The notes under the pieces were generated by a model that worked only from the letters and a program-made list of their open reading frames with translations, did no database searches and was not told where the DNA came from. A stretch of DNA of 64,000 nucleotides from Urechis unicinctus (Eukaryota > Annelida > Polychaeta > Xenopneusta > Urechidae), in NCBI GenBank assembly GCA_034190875.2, contig CM067356.1, positions 60,749,208-60,813,207 on the forward strand. Reading direction: 5' to 3'. Both the position numbers and the translations under genes were made by a program. Shown here one piece after another: positions 46,947 to 59,565 of the stretch. Position 1 is the first letter of the stretch. Each line of letters begins with the position of its first letter.

Positions 46947-49729
46947 GGCGCCAAGATTCCCTCACAATTTTCACCTATTCCCACAAAATACTAAAATATT
47001 AGATATTATGGGCACAAAGCAGTTGTATTCAATGTCCATTATATTTCAATAGTCAATAACTGTAAACTCCAACTATTCACTTTCACCATAACAGATGACA
47101 ATAAGACATTTCAACACAATATGATGTACCTGGTGGTGCAACAACAATGATATACTCACTACCTGTAATAGAAACAAATAAATAAAGACATACAAGAATT
47201 TGAGAAATGCTTATTTTCCTGGTAAGTATATCTTTTTGTTGATGATCTCTGTTTATTTTCATGGTGTTCACCAGAGACCTGTCTGCCCGTCCATTGGAGA
47301 TATTGAAATAGGGCAGGCCGCATCACAAGACCTTCACCCCGCCCACCTGCCCATCCGTTCGCGCTTCCCAGGCCGCATACAACGAAAATCAGATATTGGG
47401 CCACATATACAAAAAGCAATGCAGCGTTCTGGCTGCTCAACTAATGTTAATATGTTTCTTAGTGATAAATCTTTTTATATCGCATAAGGTTTTATCAACT
47501 TCAATATTGGTGAATGAACGGCAAAGCTTCATTGTGTCTCTCATATAAGGCCCAAATCATGTTGTTTTTATATTTCTTAAAGTGATGAACAATATTTTTG
47601 AAGTTCATAAGAAAATGAGCATGATAGATGGCTGGTGTATTTTTGTTCACTTCCAAACGAAGCATTGCTGATTTGAGCATCGTTCAGAAATGGCTGATAA
47701 ACGGCACTCCTTTGGCTTGTGTAAGGTGTGGTTTCATCACTCAGGCCATGAGAGGACAAGACTGATACCTGTACTGTTTGGTCACATGAAAAACTCACAA
47801 TTTTAATTTAGTTACATTTCTTGCAACATTACATAGGAGTTTGGGTCTTATCATTTTCTGTCTAACATGTCAACACATCTTTCTGCAGTCGCACATAAGG
47901 TTGTGATAGCGTCTAATTGTGGTCCTTCATGCATATGAGTTCTGACATGCTGCATCATAATAGCATGACAGACAGTCAAAGCGTTTCCCACATTGCATCA
48001 GCTTAACAAACTAAACTTGCAAATGCCTTTCAGAGAAGGCACATAAGAAGGTACCCATTTACAGCAACAATCACTCCTTGGCAGCATGCAGTTGATGATC
48101 AATCCAATTACAATTTCACAAGCTAATGAGGGGTAAGTGAGAAGGGAGTGGTTGGACGGAAATCCTGGTAGTGTAATATGTCACTACTATCAATTCCTTT
48201 TAACGATACTTTCTGACAAAGACAAAGCAAATAGGACACAAGGTATTGAAGTGTGATTGTCATGTGTACAAAAACTGCTGATGTGGTAATCTACAAGATT
48301 CATTTGGGCATCTAATTAATGTATCACACTTAAATTACCAATTGACTTTATATTTTATCAACTGTTAGTCAATCTGTGGATTCGGGACAAATAACTACTT
48401 TGTTTTAAGATTATGAGTAAATTTCACAAATCAAAACCCAAAAAGGATTTCCACGGACATGAAATTATAAGATACAAATCCAAAACTAGAGGGTGGCAAA
48501 CATGGAATTAGTTAGCAGTCAGATGACGTAGGCCTTATGGAATTTACCAGCCAACACACTAAAACACACTGGTCTAAAATTAATGGACGCTACCTTCCCA
48601 TTTGCAAGACCAAATATGTAAGATGTATCGGCTGTCAGACCAAAACCACATGAATCAATCTGACAGATGTTACTGCCAATCGATCGGTGTATCCTCTTTT
48701 ATTATCGCTCAATGCTACAAAGTCACAGGGCAGGTGCAAATAAACCTCCATATATTGAACAAAATGTTATCTTTACACATAACTTGAATCGATATGACGA
48801 AACAAATAAAAAATAAAAATGCAACATAAACAAACCTCTGAGCAGGGAGATATTTTACTCACATCTCAACCGCAAAAAGTAGCCATGTTATTGTATGATC
48901 TGCATAAAGCTATTTATTTACAGCTAATGAGAAGTTTTAGTCAATGACACAATAACAAAGGCTGGACACAGACCGAGAAGAAGGAAAAAAGGGGGTAAGA
49001 TCATGGCTTTATGTCTTCAAACACAAAGATTATATCATGCAGAACAAGGAATCATACATAATTAGCATTGTACATTAGAAATGATTGTCATTGTGGAGTG
49101 GTTATGTTTTTGCGATATGAAAATACGTTTATATAAACTAGGTCAGCTGTCTTTGTAGGCTACTGTCTTTGATAAGTTTGATGCTAGGCAGCGACCAAGT
49201 GACCCCGGGGCATTGATAGAGGCGTGTCATATATTAACCCAATAGACCATTCTATTGAAGTATTCCAGGAATAGATGTAAATATATATATTCTGGTTAAT
49301 AACTATGTTTGTGACTTCGTGTCGTTATACCTTTCAGACGTTTTGCTAACATGAAAATAGATTTGTAATGATTAATTATTTCCCCCTGCTCTATAAGACT
49401 AGACTATATGTACTACGTATATTGCATTAGAGAGTTGACGCTCCACACCCCTGTGTTAATCCCCGTTGTATCAGTGCATTGCTCGTGTTCAGTGTATAGC
49501 TATGGTTGCTGAGAGTTCTAATATTCCATCAAACCATCCCCCACAGAGTTAATTGGCAATGCAAATAGTCACTTCTTTGAATCATGATATGGCATACTCA
49601 AGCACTTCCATTGCCACCCTACACACTCAATTGTTTGAACCATAACATAGTAACATATGTGTCTGTTTTAGATCAACTTAATCTATGTTCATACATCAGA
49701 GAAGAGTTCAGGAACCACATCTTTAGAGT
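46947..49729. other. Intergenic region between divergent genes
   Basis: It separates the starts of the ARM-TIR-SAM gene (leftward) and the P-loop ATPase gene (rightward) and should contain both promoters. Short frames (47159-47440 minus, 47200-47487 plus) lack recognised motifs. Confidence 0.5.
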
Positions 49730-50925
49730 ATGGCGTTTTTCAAATGGAACCTATCTGCCTGGTCTGTGTTTGTTACCGGTGGGATCACAGGTGGCTATGT
49801 ACTATACAAAGACTCCATGAGAACCAAACATATGATTCAGAAGTTCACCAATGGCAACATCTTACCTCCTTTAGATGAGATACAGCACCAAGAAGCATAT
49901 TTTTGCCGTCCCCACCTTGAAAATGAATTGAGGCATGTGCTTAGTTCAACATGCAGTCAATGTTATTACTTAGTTCGAGGTGATGTTGGAGTCGGTAAAT
50001 CTAGGCTTGTTTTGGAAACCGTCAAAAGAATGTGTGATGAAACCAAAAGAGCTGGTGCCCCAGTATATGTTTCTGTTGCCCAGGGTAAAACATTTTCTGA
50101 ATCACTTGCCAAATGTGTTGGTTTTCAATTTGATGAACACATCAACTTCAGCTTTTACCTGGATGTTCTTTTTCGAGTCTGCTCTTTTCCCAGCAAAGAA
50201 GAAGATCATCGTCTCCTGCGGACGTTGGATGCATTCGAGAAATCAGCATCTCATTATGCGAGAACATACAAGAAACCTGTAGTGCTCGTAATCGACGAGG
50301 CGGATAGTCTCACTGCTAAATCGCTGCTCACCATGCAACAAAAGGCAAAATTCTGGGCGGACACAAACATTGCAAAAGTGGTTTTTATCATCAATAGTAC
50401 TGATACTGAGCAGGAGCTCCAGAAACAAGAAAGTTTGTGGTCCCGAGTGGCCTGCCCAATCCTGGTTGATGATCTCTGTGAAAATGACGCTTTCAATTTC
50501 TTGATGCAAGGCAGTTTAGTAGGCTCGGCCTCCTCACCTGTAGGTTCTATGGAGATCAAAGACGCCAAGAAATTGTCAGTATTGCAGGTGGACGACTGCT
50601 CCATCTCATAGCATTCAAACATGCATTTATCACAGGTGTCAGTCTCAGGGAAACTGCCAACAAGCTCATTGCCAAAGAATGTGAGAAATTTATCCATGTG
50701 TCTAGAGAGCCTCTACAGTGGAAGGCAGTTCAGCTCCTGGTGACAGCTCCTGATAAATCACTGCTGTTAGGTAAGTTGGCCGAACAAACAACCCACTCAG
50801 CTGTACATTCACTTGTTAGGCTAAACATTGTCAAATTGCATCGCCAAAAAGATTGCCTGGTTGTGAAGTTTTCCTCCCGAGTTACAGAAAAAGCAGCTGT
50901 ACATGTCATCAATGCCTACAAATAA
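49730..50925 (+). CDS. Membrane-anchored P-loop ATPase, intronless, with one frameshift
   Basis: The first frame runs from ATG 49730 to 50611 (293 codons). An N-terminal hydrophobic segment (~8-26) is a probable membrane anchor. Walker A is GDVGVGKS (84-91) and Walker B is VVLVIDEAD (184-192). FIINSTD (219-225) resembles a sensor-1 strand, and SLWSRVACPILVDDL (235-249) resembles the arginine region after it in AAA+/STAND-like ATPases. The C-terminal part (winged-helix-like; EIVSIAGGRLLHL to VTEKAAVHVINAYK) reads in the next frame to a stop at 50925. The frames must switch between about 50506 and 50580; no credible intron fits there, so a frameshift or an assembly error is likely. Intronless structure in an intron-rich genome suggests retroposition or acquisition. 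Similar N-anchored P-loop proteins exist in some fungi and marine invertebrates, from memory. Substrate unknown. Confidence 0.8.
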
Positions 50926-51265
50926 CTGAATTGAACTGGGTTTTCCATGATGCTTTCTGCACTGTTTGCTGGGAAATGTCTTTTGGATGCACACTGCTGT
51001 AGATATAATTCTTGGGAATTTCCAAAACAATAATTCAATAGTTATATTATTTAAGTATTAGAGTGATACTGTATCAACATAATAGTATTCTGTGCTTATG
51101 TTCAAAACTATACCAAAGATACTTGAATATCAGATGTATTGATGATGTTTCAAAATACCATTTAGTAACCCCACTTTTTGGGTGATCTCATTATGATCAG
51201 GAATGATTTTTTGTGAACTACAGTACTTACAGTGCTGAATTTGAGAACATGATGTCAAATATTCA
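50926..51265. other. Downstream flank of the ATPase gene
   Basis: AT-rich, presumably 3' UTR. No canonical AATAAA lies close to the stop. Confidence 0.45.
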
Positions 51266-51282
51266 TGTATATATATATATAT

Positions 51283-51365
<83 letters not shown>

Positions 51366-51569
51366 TACAGATATATATATAGACATATATATATATATAT
51401 ATATAAATATATATATAAATACATATATATAAATAGAGATATATATCTCTATATATAGATCTCTCTAGATAATATATCTATCTATATAGATCTATCTCTC
51501 TCTATCTCTCTACTCTCTATATCTCTATATATATCTCTCTATATATATATATATCTCTCTATATATATA

Positions 51570-51608
<39 letters not shown>
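51266..51608. repeat. Degenerate (AT)n tract with GATA/CTCT interruptions
   Basis: Long TA runs with AGATAG and TCTCTC interruptions. Confidence 0.95.
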
Positions 51609-51610
<2 letters not shown>

Positions 51611-51823
51611 CAGGACTTTAGTCCTAAAATATTTGCTGGCAGTAAAATGAACAACATTTTTTTAGTAATGCCAGCAATATTTTTATTAAAATAAAAATGA
51701 TGATGAACTCTTTGGCTCCTCCTCAGTGACATTGTCGAGATTTTAGAGTGACACACTCACCAGCTAAATGGATTAAATTATGGAAAAGCAGTCGGAAAGC
51801 TATTTTAAATAAATTATTCATAA

Positions 51824-52325
<502 letters not shown>

Positions 52326-52519
52326 AAGGTCGTAACGACAGGTCCACGCCAAGGGTGAACCACCCACACTTGACACTATTCCGCAGTAATAATTATCCGG
52401 CCATGCTGTCATTTGCTTTCATGCTGCTTGTACACACGTGAACATATAGTCCTACAGGACGTCTGAGTCCCTGGGGGGGGGGGGGACGGAAGGGTTCACT
52501 TAAGTGTATAGAGGTAGTA

Positions 52520-53100
52520 TACATGTTCCGCGCGACGGGGTATGTTTTTTCGGCCTCTCGACTAGTACGACGGGTTTTGTTGGGCCTCGTACTTATACGA
52601 CGGGGTATGTTTTTCAACTGCTATCTGTACGACTTTTATTTTTGGGGCTTGGTTTTGTACAACTGGGTATGTTTTTCTCTTCCCATCTGTTCAGCGGGCT
52701 TAATATATATTTTGTTTCGGTATGTCGAGATTTTCTCCCGGGATTTCCCATCGATCGTTGACAATGCAAATGCAATAAATGGTCCCTGTGTGACGCGCCG
52801 AGAATCACACGCTCGACCGTACAAGCGCGCGAAGTTGTTACTGCATGTAATCAGAAATCAGCTGATCAGATTTTGAGATTTCTTCGACATTTTTACCCTG
52901 CCTACGACGTACGACGGGATATACATTTGCATAATACCTTGTACGACGGGATATACATTTGCATAATACCTTGTACGACGGGTACGCTATTTTGCCATTA
53001 TCACCTTGTACGATGGGTTATACATTCGTATAATACCTTGTACGACGGGGTACGCTTTTTTGCCATTTACACCTTGTACGACGGGTACGGGTTTTCGAGG
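52520..53100. repeat. Degenerate repeats built on TACGACGGG
   Basis: Around ten irregularly spaced (G)TACGACGGG(G)TA motifs. Between about 52905 and 53090 they become a 30-40-bp tandem repeat (CCTTGTACGACGGGATATAC). Two copies contain ATTTGCATAA, which includes the POU-factor octamer ATTTGCAT. Confidence 0.8.
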
Positions 53101-53805
53101 TCCCGCGGCACACCCCTATCCGGGATAAGGCCATGTGCCCCCCCCCTCCAAAAATTAAAGATATATTGTTAACGTCACCATCAAAGCGAACATCTTGGGT
53201 GAAATTATTGATACGTAACTTAATAAAACGAAAAAGGCTGTCGCATCATATTTAAATCATGGGTTTTATACCACACCGGCAAATATGTTCACAGACATGT
53301 TTATATTTTATGTGTTACACACGAAATATCAATCTGTATTCTGTCGAACAATGCCGTATATATATCTGCAAAAAATATCAATGTAATGGCTGCAATTACT
53401 ATAAGAAAATAATAGAATATGTTGTGCTAAAGCACTTTTACAATAACACGTTTTCTTAATATGCATGCCACTAGAAAACACATGTATTCTATTCAACAAT
53501 GCCTGACATAAATATACAGATTGTTATCACTATGACCATTATATTGATTGAAACTGTGGTGTTTAATCTTCCGTTAAAACAATTGTTTTTAATAAGGTTA
53601 TTTCTCTAAATATTCAAATTTTGCTCTCTATGTTAGCTATTGTATATGTGCCTAATATAGAAATTGTACTATTAGACGATTACATTGCTCTGTATTAATG
53701 ATAACGTATAAGGGGGTTCATAAGTGAATCCGTTTACCCCCATTATCCTGTATTCCAATCAAACATATGCATGTAAAGTAATTGCAAAAAAAAGTGCAAG
53801 AAGTC
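53101..53805. other. Unassigned AT-rich sequence
   Basis: No gene signal was seen. Confidence 0.55.
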
Positions 53806-53832
53806 TCTCTTTCTCTCTCTTTCTCTCTCTTT

Positions 53833-53925
<93 letters not shown>
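53806..53925. repeat. (CT)n microsatellite
   Basis: About 55 CT units with a few TTT interruptions on the left. Confidence 0.97.
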
Positions 53926-53928
<3 letters not shown>

Positions 53929-54028
53929 TAAAGTAAACGAACAGCCACCATTCAAACCAAGTGCCACATGACAGGCATTTAATACAATAACAAATGTTCA
54001 TAGTCATGAAAATGAACATTAGCAACAC

Positions 54029-54275
54029 TCAGTCTGAATACTTTGTGACCACATCTGTTAGCTTTTCCATTGACAAGCCGTCCCCATTGACTCGACCACA
54101 ATATTGGTTAACAAATTCCACCACATATCGACACCTATGCGATAAATCAGGTGCTGTCTCTGGCCAGTGAAGCTGCACGTCGAAATGGCATCAATGCAAC
54201 TGTTAAACATAATCAAAACAAACAATTGATAAAACAATGTTTCAATGAAACATGTGCACATGTTTGGGTTATCAA
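54029..54275 (-). pseudogene. Decayed Tc1/mariner-type transposase fragment
   Basis: Read on the minus strand, fragments appear in the order expected near the C-terminus of Tc1/mariner transposases. First is FDNPN (compare DNAR/DNAP). Next is a helical stretch with AHVSLKHCF-like text in another frame. Then comes FDVQLHWPETAPDLS, which resembles the family's WPARSPDLSPIEH segment. Last is DMWWNLL in a second frame, where family members have EHVWDxLG. Frames change and stops interrupt, so it is a relic of roughly 80 codons. The match is from remembered family consensus only; it might be chance. Confidence 0.45.
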
Positions 54276-54834
54276 ATAGATCGGTACTGTCATGTTAGAG
54301 GGCACTTTTTGTGGGGTTGGGGGAATGTAAGTATCTCTATTTAACGTCCACATATCAGGTGATAAGCGCTCATTAATCACCACGCCGAATGATTTGTATC
54401 GACCATTTCTTTGATAAGAACCACAGCTAAATGCCCTAAATACCAGTCATCATCACTCACAATGAATAAGCTATCATTTATGAAGGGGTAGCATAACGAT
54501 AGTCAATCAACAGTGGTCCTGCTTAACATTGGTACAATAAAAGCTGGTAGTGTACATTCGTGGACGTTATATCACACGATCCGCTTCTGGAGTGCTCTGT
54601 TTACTCCATGCGAAACATATGGGTAAGATAATTGCGTAACAAGGTTATTGTTTACTAAGGGCGACCTACATGCTAAGAACATCAGATGTGGTCATGAATT
54701 TCGTTCATTAACAGGATTATGACTAATGACATGTAGCAAGCGTAAACTCTGCTACATAATGTTTGCGAATGAATAGGAGTGACATGCAATTAAGAAGTAA
54801 AATTATGTACACATCGTCAATCTTCATTCACCTC
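54276..54834. other. Unassigned sequence
   Basis: May include decayed transposon sequence linked to the fragment at 54.03-54.28 kb. Nothing else was recognised. Confidence 0.45.
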
Positions 54835-54988
54835 CAGGGGCGTAGCCAGGCTTGAAGGAATGTTACGCACAGACGGGGGAGAAATCTACAGTTCCAGACA
54901 GTAAAGTCTAACCCCACTTAGCTTTTGACTTTGATGCCATTTTTGGACATATTCATTTTTCACTTTTCAAATTGATGTTACGCCCCTG
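54835..54988. mobile_element. 154-bp MITE with CAGGGGCGTA terminal inverted repeats
   Basis: The left end CAGGGGCGTAGCCAGG and the right end TTACGCCCCTG give a perfect 10-bp terminal inverted repeat, CAGGGGCGTA. Directly flanking it is a 5-bp duplication ACCTC (54830-54834 and 54989-54993). There is no coding capacity. Ends of the CAGGGGCGTAGCC type are common on non-autonomous hAT-like elements in animals. The 5-bp duplication is short for hAT, so the superfamily is uncertain. Confidence 0.8.
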
Positions 54989-55883
54989 ACCTCCCTTCCT
55001 GATCATATCCCAGAAATAATGTCTTAAGATTAATTGATTAGTTCAAGTGATCTCATTATGAGTAGCATAGATGAGGGGCGGTGTGCCAGAACCTTCTTTC
55101 TATACTACTTTATGTCAATCGGTGACGGTTGAATGACTGAAGTTGAAACATATCACAAGTCTTCGTTCCTGATCGTGATTTAACTATTTTGCTGTACGAA
55201 CGCAGCAATGGTCTCTTTTGATATATTCCCCTCCTTAAAAACAATAGCCTGAATCCACATGTTGGTTTTAGTTTTTATACGTGCTGTTATACAATAGTTT
55301 ATCAGCGGTTTAACGTTGATGTTATGACCAAATTGTAAATATAGATATACGGCTATGGTTTAGAATTGACATTCAGAACATCTTCTGTCATCTGTCTGTT
55401 ACTTCGCTGCACACTATCAAATACGATTCATTTAACAGCTTACCATGTACTCAGCTAAACAGCCTTTACCTCCACCAACACCCCATACCCTTCCCCCAGC
55501 GATACTCATACACTCGTTTAGTTATGAATACCAATAATAACACCACGTGACTTAATGGGCAGTGGTATATCAACAAAGGCAGAAGGCCGCCAACAGGCGA
55601 TGTATTTATCATTAACAGATTTCTTTCAATAGCAATCTGTAGGTCAAAGAGTTTATACCTTAGTAAACACAATTAAAACGAACAATGATAATTAAAACAT
55701 ATCCTGCATGATTTAGAAGTAATCCGAAACAGATGTCTTAAATGTCAAAGTGCATTGCATTGTGTGTTTTTTCATGCCCTCCCCTTTAAGCATTTGAAGC
55801 TAAAATTCTCTGACAGCATAAACCCACAATGGCACAATAATGCATATTATATATCAGCTGTGGTGAATTAACGTTGGACTCAC
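54989..55883. other. Unassigned sequence
   Basis: No supportable feature. Confidence 0.5.
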
Positions 55884-56092
55884 AGGTGGGATGGTCCGCC
55901 GATGCTGTGCGTAGCCTGACGGACAAGAAGGTCTAGTTTCGTGAGGAACACCAAGTGTTGAAGGCGAAACAATGCCAGGTCGAGAAACGAAACAGCAGGA
56001 ACGAACACACCCTATTTCGTTGCCCGGCTGTTCCTTTCTTTGCGTTAAATGTAAGCTGCTTGGAGGATCAAAGACACTCGAGGGCTCGATCA
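55884..56092 (-). CDS. Candidate orphan exon, unknown protein
   Basis: A minus-strand open stretch lies between an acceptor (TTACTGCAG|TG) and a strong donor (CCACCT|GTGAGTCC). It is 209 bp, starts in phase 1 and ends in phase 0. The 69 residues are rich in Pro, Ser and Cys (for example IGCVRSCCFVSRPGIVSPST). I do not recognise a domain. A second possible exon ending at a donor lies about 57170 on the same strand (…PNQEAAQ|GTGAGG). Phases could not be linked into a full model. Confidence 0.3.
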
Positions 56093-56224
56093 CTGCAGTA
56101 ATACCATCAAATACGTTCAGTACGTTTGATGTTACTGTGTAATGTTGCTTGATATTATATGAAGATTTTCAAGCGCCTAGTGCTTACTCAGTTGGAAATT
56201 GCAACAGCCTTCGGCACGTTATCT

Positions 56225-56430
56225 AAACATCAATGGCAGCAGGGGTAGAATCGTGGTTATTGTGTCAGTAATGATAATGGCATTAATCATCTATGTCAGC
56301 GGGGCTATACTCGTGGTTAGTGTGTCAGTAATGATAATGGCATTAATCATCTATGTCAGCGGGGGTATACTCGTGGTTAGTGTTACAGTAATGATAATGG
56401 CATTAATCATCTATGTCAGCGGGGCTAGTT
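56225..56430. repeat. 60-bp tandem repeat, three copies, open frame of hydrophobic units
   Basis: Unit TCAGTAATGATAATGGCATT plus AATCATCTATGTCAGCGGGGCTATACTCGTGGTTAGTGTG. On the plus strand it reads repeated twenty-residue hydrophobic blocks (VMIMALIIYVSG). Probably a minisatellite and not a membrane protein gene. Confidence 0.88.
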
Positions 56431-57735
56431 TCATACAGCGCAATACAATACAATTTATAGATACATGGCCTGCTGTATGTTTGTGTTCTGAGAAGCGTTG
56501 TTAAGAAAAGTTAACACCTACCGTTAATCGCGATGACACGCAGATGGGAACCACCATTGGATCCCAGAGAGTGTAAGCAACCCATACCACGTCAGTTCTA
56601 CCTCCACTGAAACTAACGACCCGTCACGCCCCTAATTAATTCATCGTTCTTCGCCATCGTAATAGAACTATATTTGGAATATGTTCATTTCAGTGTGGCA
56701 TAATATCGTTATGCAGCCACGTAGTTAAGGGAAACGTTTCCTCACACGCGAACTTCATTTCATCTGTGGGCCTGGTGTCACAGAGAGGTCAACGTAGCGG
56801 TCGCAAGGTCACCTGAAAAATGAAGACCACTGACTGGGTTTGTCACTTGGACAGACACTGCCTGTTCATTTCATGGCTGTATCAATGTAGCATATGATAT
56901 TCCACATTAAACCAATTAACTTTTCTTATAGGGTCAATTGTGTTAACTAATTGACTTTATATAAGTTGAGTTTTTTGCGTCGCGACTTGTAGAAAAAGTG
57001 ATATACGTACACGTTGATTAATATAGTCCGAAAAAACAACCCGTAAAGCGGACATCTTTGTAAGTTATACATCTATGATGTAACATCTTCAAAGTGAAAT
57101 CTTCGCCATCTTCGCCAGTGGAAAGAAAAAAACAGCTTGGTCAATGAAGCCCTCACCTGAGCAGCTTCTTGGTTTGGAATCCCCTTGACATCTATTAATG
57201 CATATATTTTCACACGCTTCACGCACATCCGCATAATCAGCACCCGCATCACCCAACCCCTACCCTCATTCCCCCACATTTTTTTCTCCGTTTCCTTGCT
57301 CGATCAAACACATGCATACTCAAGTAAATAGAATGACTTACTTAATCGGAGGTGCAACATGGCTGACAGAACACGGTATGCATCCTGTGAACACGAAACC
57401 CGGCCGCGCGACACTGACAGGATGGTGTTTAATCATGGCGACATTATGCTAGCTAATTCGCAAGAACAAGCTATCCAATCAGCTTACATACATTCACACA
57501 GACACGACATCCAGCGCCAGGGATATACAAGCGTTGCCCGAGGAAGCGCAGTTGCACCTGCCGTAGATCGATAATGCTATATACTCACCCCACAGCTACC
57601 TGTAGGCTGAAAGCTGCCATGTCGCCACCTGTACTTGGCCTTGATGATTTTATATATATGTATACATATTATAAATATACACCCACATCTGAGGTGCACA
57701 TCGGATATAGCGAAATCAGATTAAGTGGCTTTAAT
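56431..57735. other. Unassigned sequence
   Basis: Contains minor exon-like stretches on the minus strand (donors near 56519 and 57163) and an unsupported plus-strand frame at 57359-57574. No gene could be assembled. Confidence 0.45.
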
Positions 57736-57850
57736 GGTTCCAGCTATACATGTTGTACAATATGTACAGTGGTCCTGGTTGTACAATATGTACAGTGGTT
57801 CTGGTTGTACAATATGTACAGTGGTTCTGGTTGTACAATATGTACCTTGA
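57736..57850. repeat. 26-bp tandem repeat, about four copies
   Basis: Unit GGTTGTACAATATGTACAGT plus GGTTCT. It contains the palindrome TGTACA. Confidence 0.9.
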
Positions 57851-59565
57851 AATTAGTTGTTCTTTGAGTACTGTGGTACTAGTTGTACGGTGAGTATCTT
57901 GGAATCAGATGCTCTTGCGTTTTGTGGTACTGGGTGTATTGTGTGTACCATGGAATTAGTTGTTCTTTTAATATTGTGGTACTGGGTGTATTGTGTGTAC
58001 CATGGAATTGGTTGTTCTTTTAGTATTGTGGTACTGGGTGTATTGTGTGTTCCATGTAATTAGTTTTTCTTTCGGTGTTGTGGTACTGGGTGTATTGTGT
58101 GTTCCATGTAATTAGTTTTTCTTTCGGTGTTGTGGTACTGGGTGTATAGTGTGTACCATGGAATTAGTTTTTCTTTCGGTGTTGTGGTACTGGGTGTATT
58201 GTGTGTGTACCATGGAATTAGTTTTTCTTTCGGTTCTTTTAGTTTGTGGTACTGGGGGTGTATTGTGTGTTCCATGTAATTAGTTTTTCGTTCGGTGTTG
58301 TGGTACTGGGTGTATTGTGTGTACCATGGAATTAGTTGTTTCTTTCGGTGTTGTGGTACTGGGTGTATTGTGTGTACCATGGAATTGGTTGTTCTTTTAG
58401 TATTGTGGTACTGGGTGTATTGTGTGTTCCATGTAATTAGTTTTTCTTCGGTGTTGTGGTACTGGGTGTATTGTGTGTTCCATGTAATTAGTTTTTCTTT
58501 CGGTGTTGTGGTACTGGGTGTATTGTGTGTTCCATGGAATTAGTTTTTCTTTCGGTGTTGTGGTACTGGGTGTATTGTGTGTACCATGGAATTAGTTGTT
58601 CTTTTAATATTGTGGTACTGGGTGTATTGTGTGTACCATGGAATTAGTTTTTCTTTTAGTATTGTGGTACTGGGTGTATTGTGTGTTCCATGTAATTAGT
58701 TTTTCTTTCGGTGTTGTGGTACTGGGTGTATTGTGTGTTCCATGGAATTAGTTTTTCTTTCGGTGTTGTGGTACTGGGTGTATTGTGTGTTCCATGTAAT
58801 TAGTTTTTCGTTCGGTGTTGTGGTACTGGGTGTATTGTGTGTTCCATGTAATTAGTTTTTCGTTCGGTGTTGTGGTACTGGGTGTATAGTGTGTACCATG
58901 GAATTAGTTGTTCTTTTAATATTGTGGTACTGGGTGTATTGTGTGTACCATGGAATTGGTTGTTCTTTTAATATTGTGGTACTGGGTGTATTGTGTGTTC
59001 CATGTAATTAGTTTTTCGTTCGGTGTTGTGGTACTGGGTGTATTGTGTGTTCCATGGAATTAGTTTTTCTTTTAATGTTGTGGTACTGGGTGTATAGTGT
59101 GTACCATGGAATTAGTTGTTCTTTTAATATTGTGGTACTGGGTGTATTGTGTGTAATTAGTTTTTCGTTCGGTGGAATTGGTTGTTCTTTTAATATTTTT
59201 GGTACTGGGTGTACTGGATGTGTGTGTGTTCCATGTAATTAGTTTTTCGTTCGGTGTTGTGGTACTGGGGGGTACCTCTGTGTGTTTCCATGTAATTAGT
59301 TTGTGTTCCATGTAATTAGTTTTTCGTTCGGTGTTGTGGTACTGGGTGTATTGTGTGTTCCATGTAATTAGTTTTTCGTTCGGTGTTGTGGTACTGGGTG
59401 TATAGTGTGTACCATGGAATTAGTTGTTCTTTTAATATTGTGGTACTGGGTGTATTGTGTGTACCATGGAATTGGTTGTTCTTTTAATATTGTGGTACTG
59501 GGTGTATTGTGTGTTCCATGGAATTAGTTTTTCTTTCGGTGTTGTGGTACTGGGTGTATAGTGAT
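57851..59565. repeat. 52-bp satellite array, about 33 copies
   Basis: Unit GGTACTGGGTGTATTGTGTG plus TTCCATGTAATTAGTTTTTCTTTCGGTGTTGT. Variants alternate between TTCCATGTAATTAG with CGTTCGGTG and ACCATGGAATTAG with CTTTTAATATTG. The mixture of two subtypes indicates duplication of multi-unit blocks. Rearranged copies lie at about 59150-59310. Confidence 0.95.

Noticed and set aside
46947-47500. Additional upstream exon of the ARM-TIR-SAM gene (47159-47440 minus)
   Set aside because: The ATG at 46946 opens a good first exon, and the upstream frame lacks a donor in phase.
50506-50590. A very short intron explaining the frame switch in the ATPase gene
   Set aside because: No donor/acceptor pair of realistic spacing restores the frame; a frameshift or assembly error is simpler.
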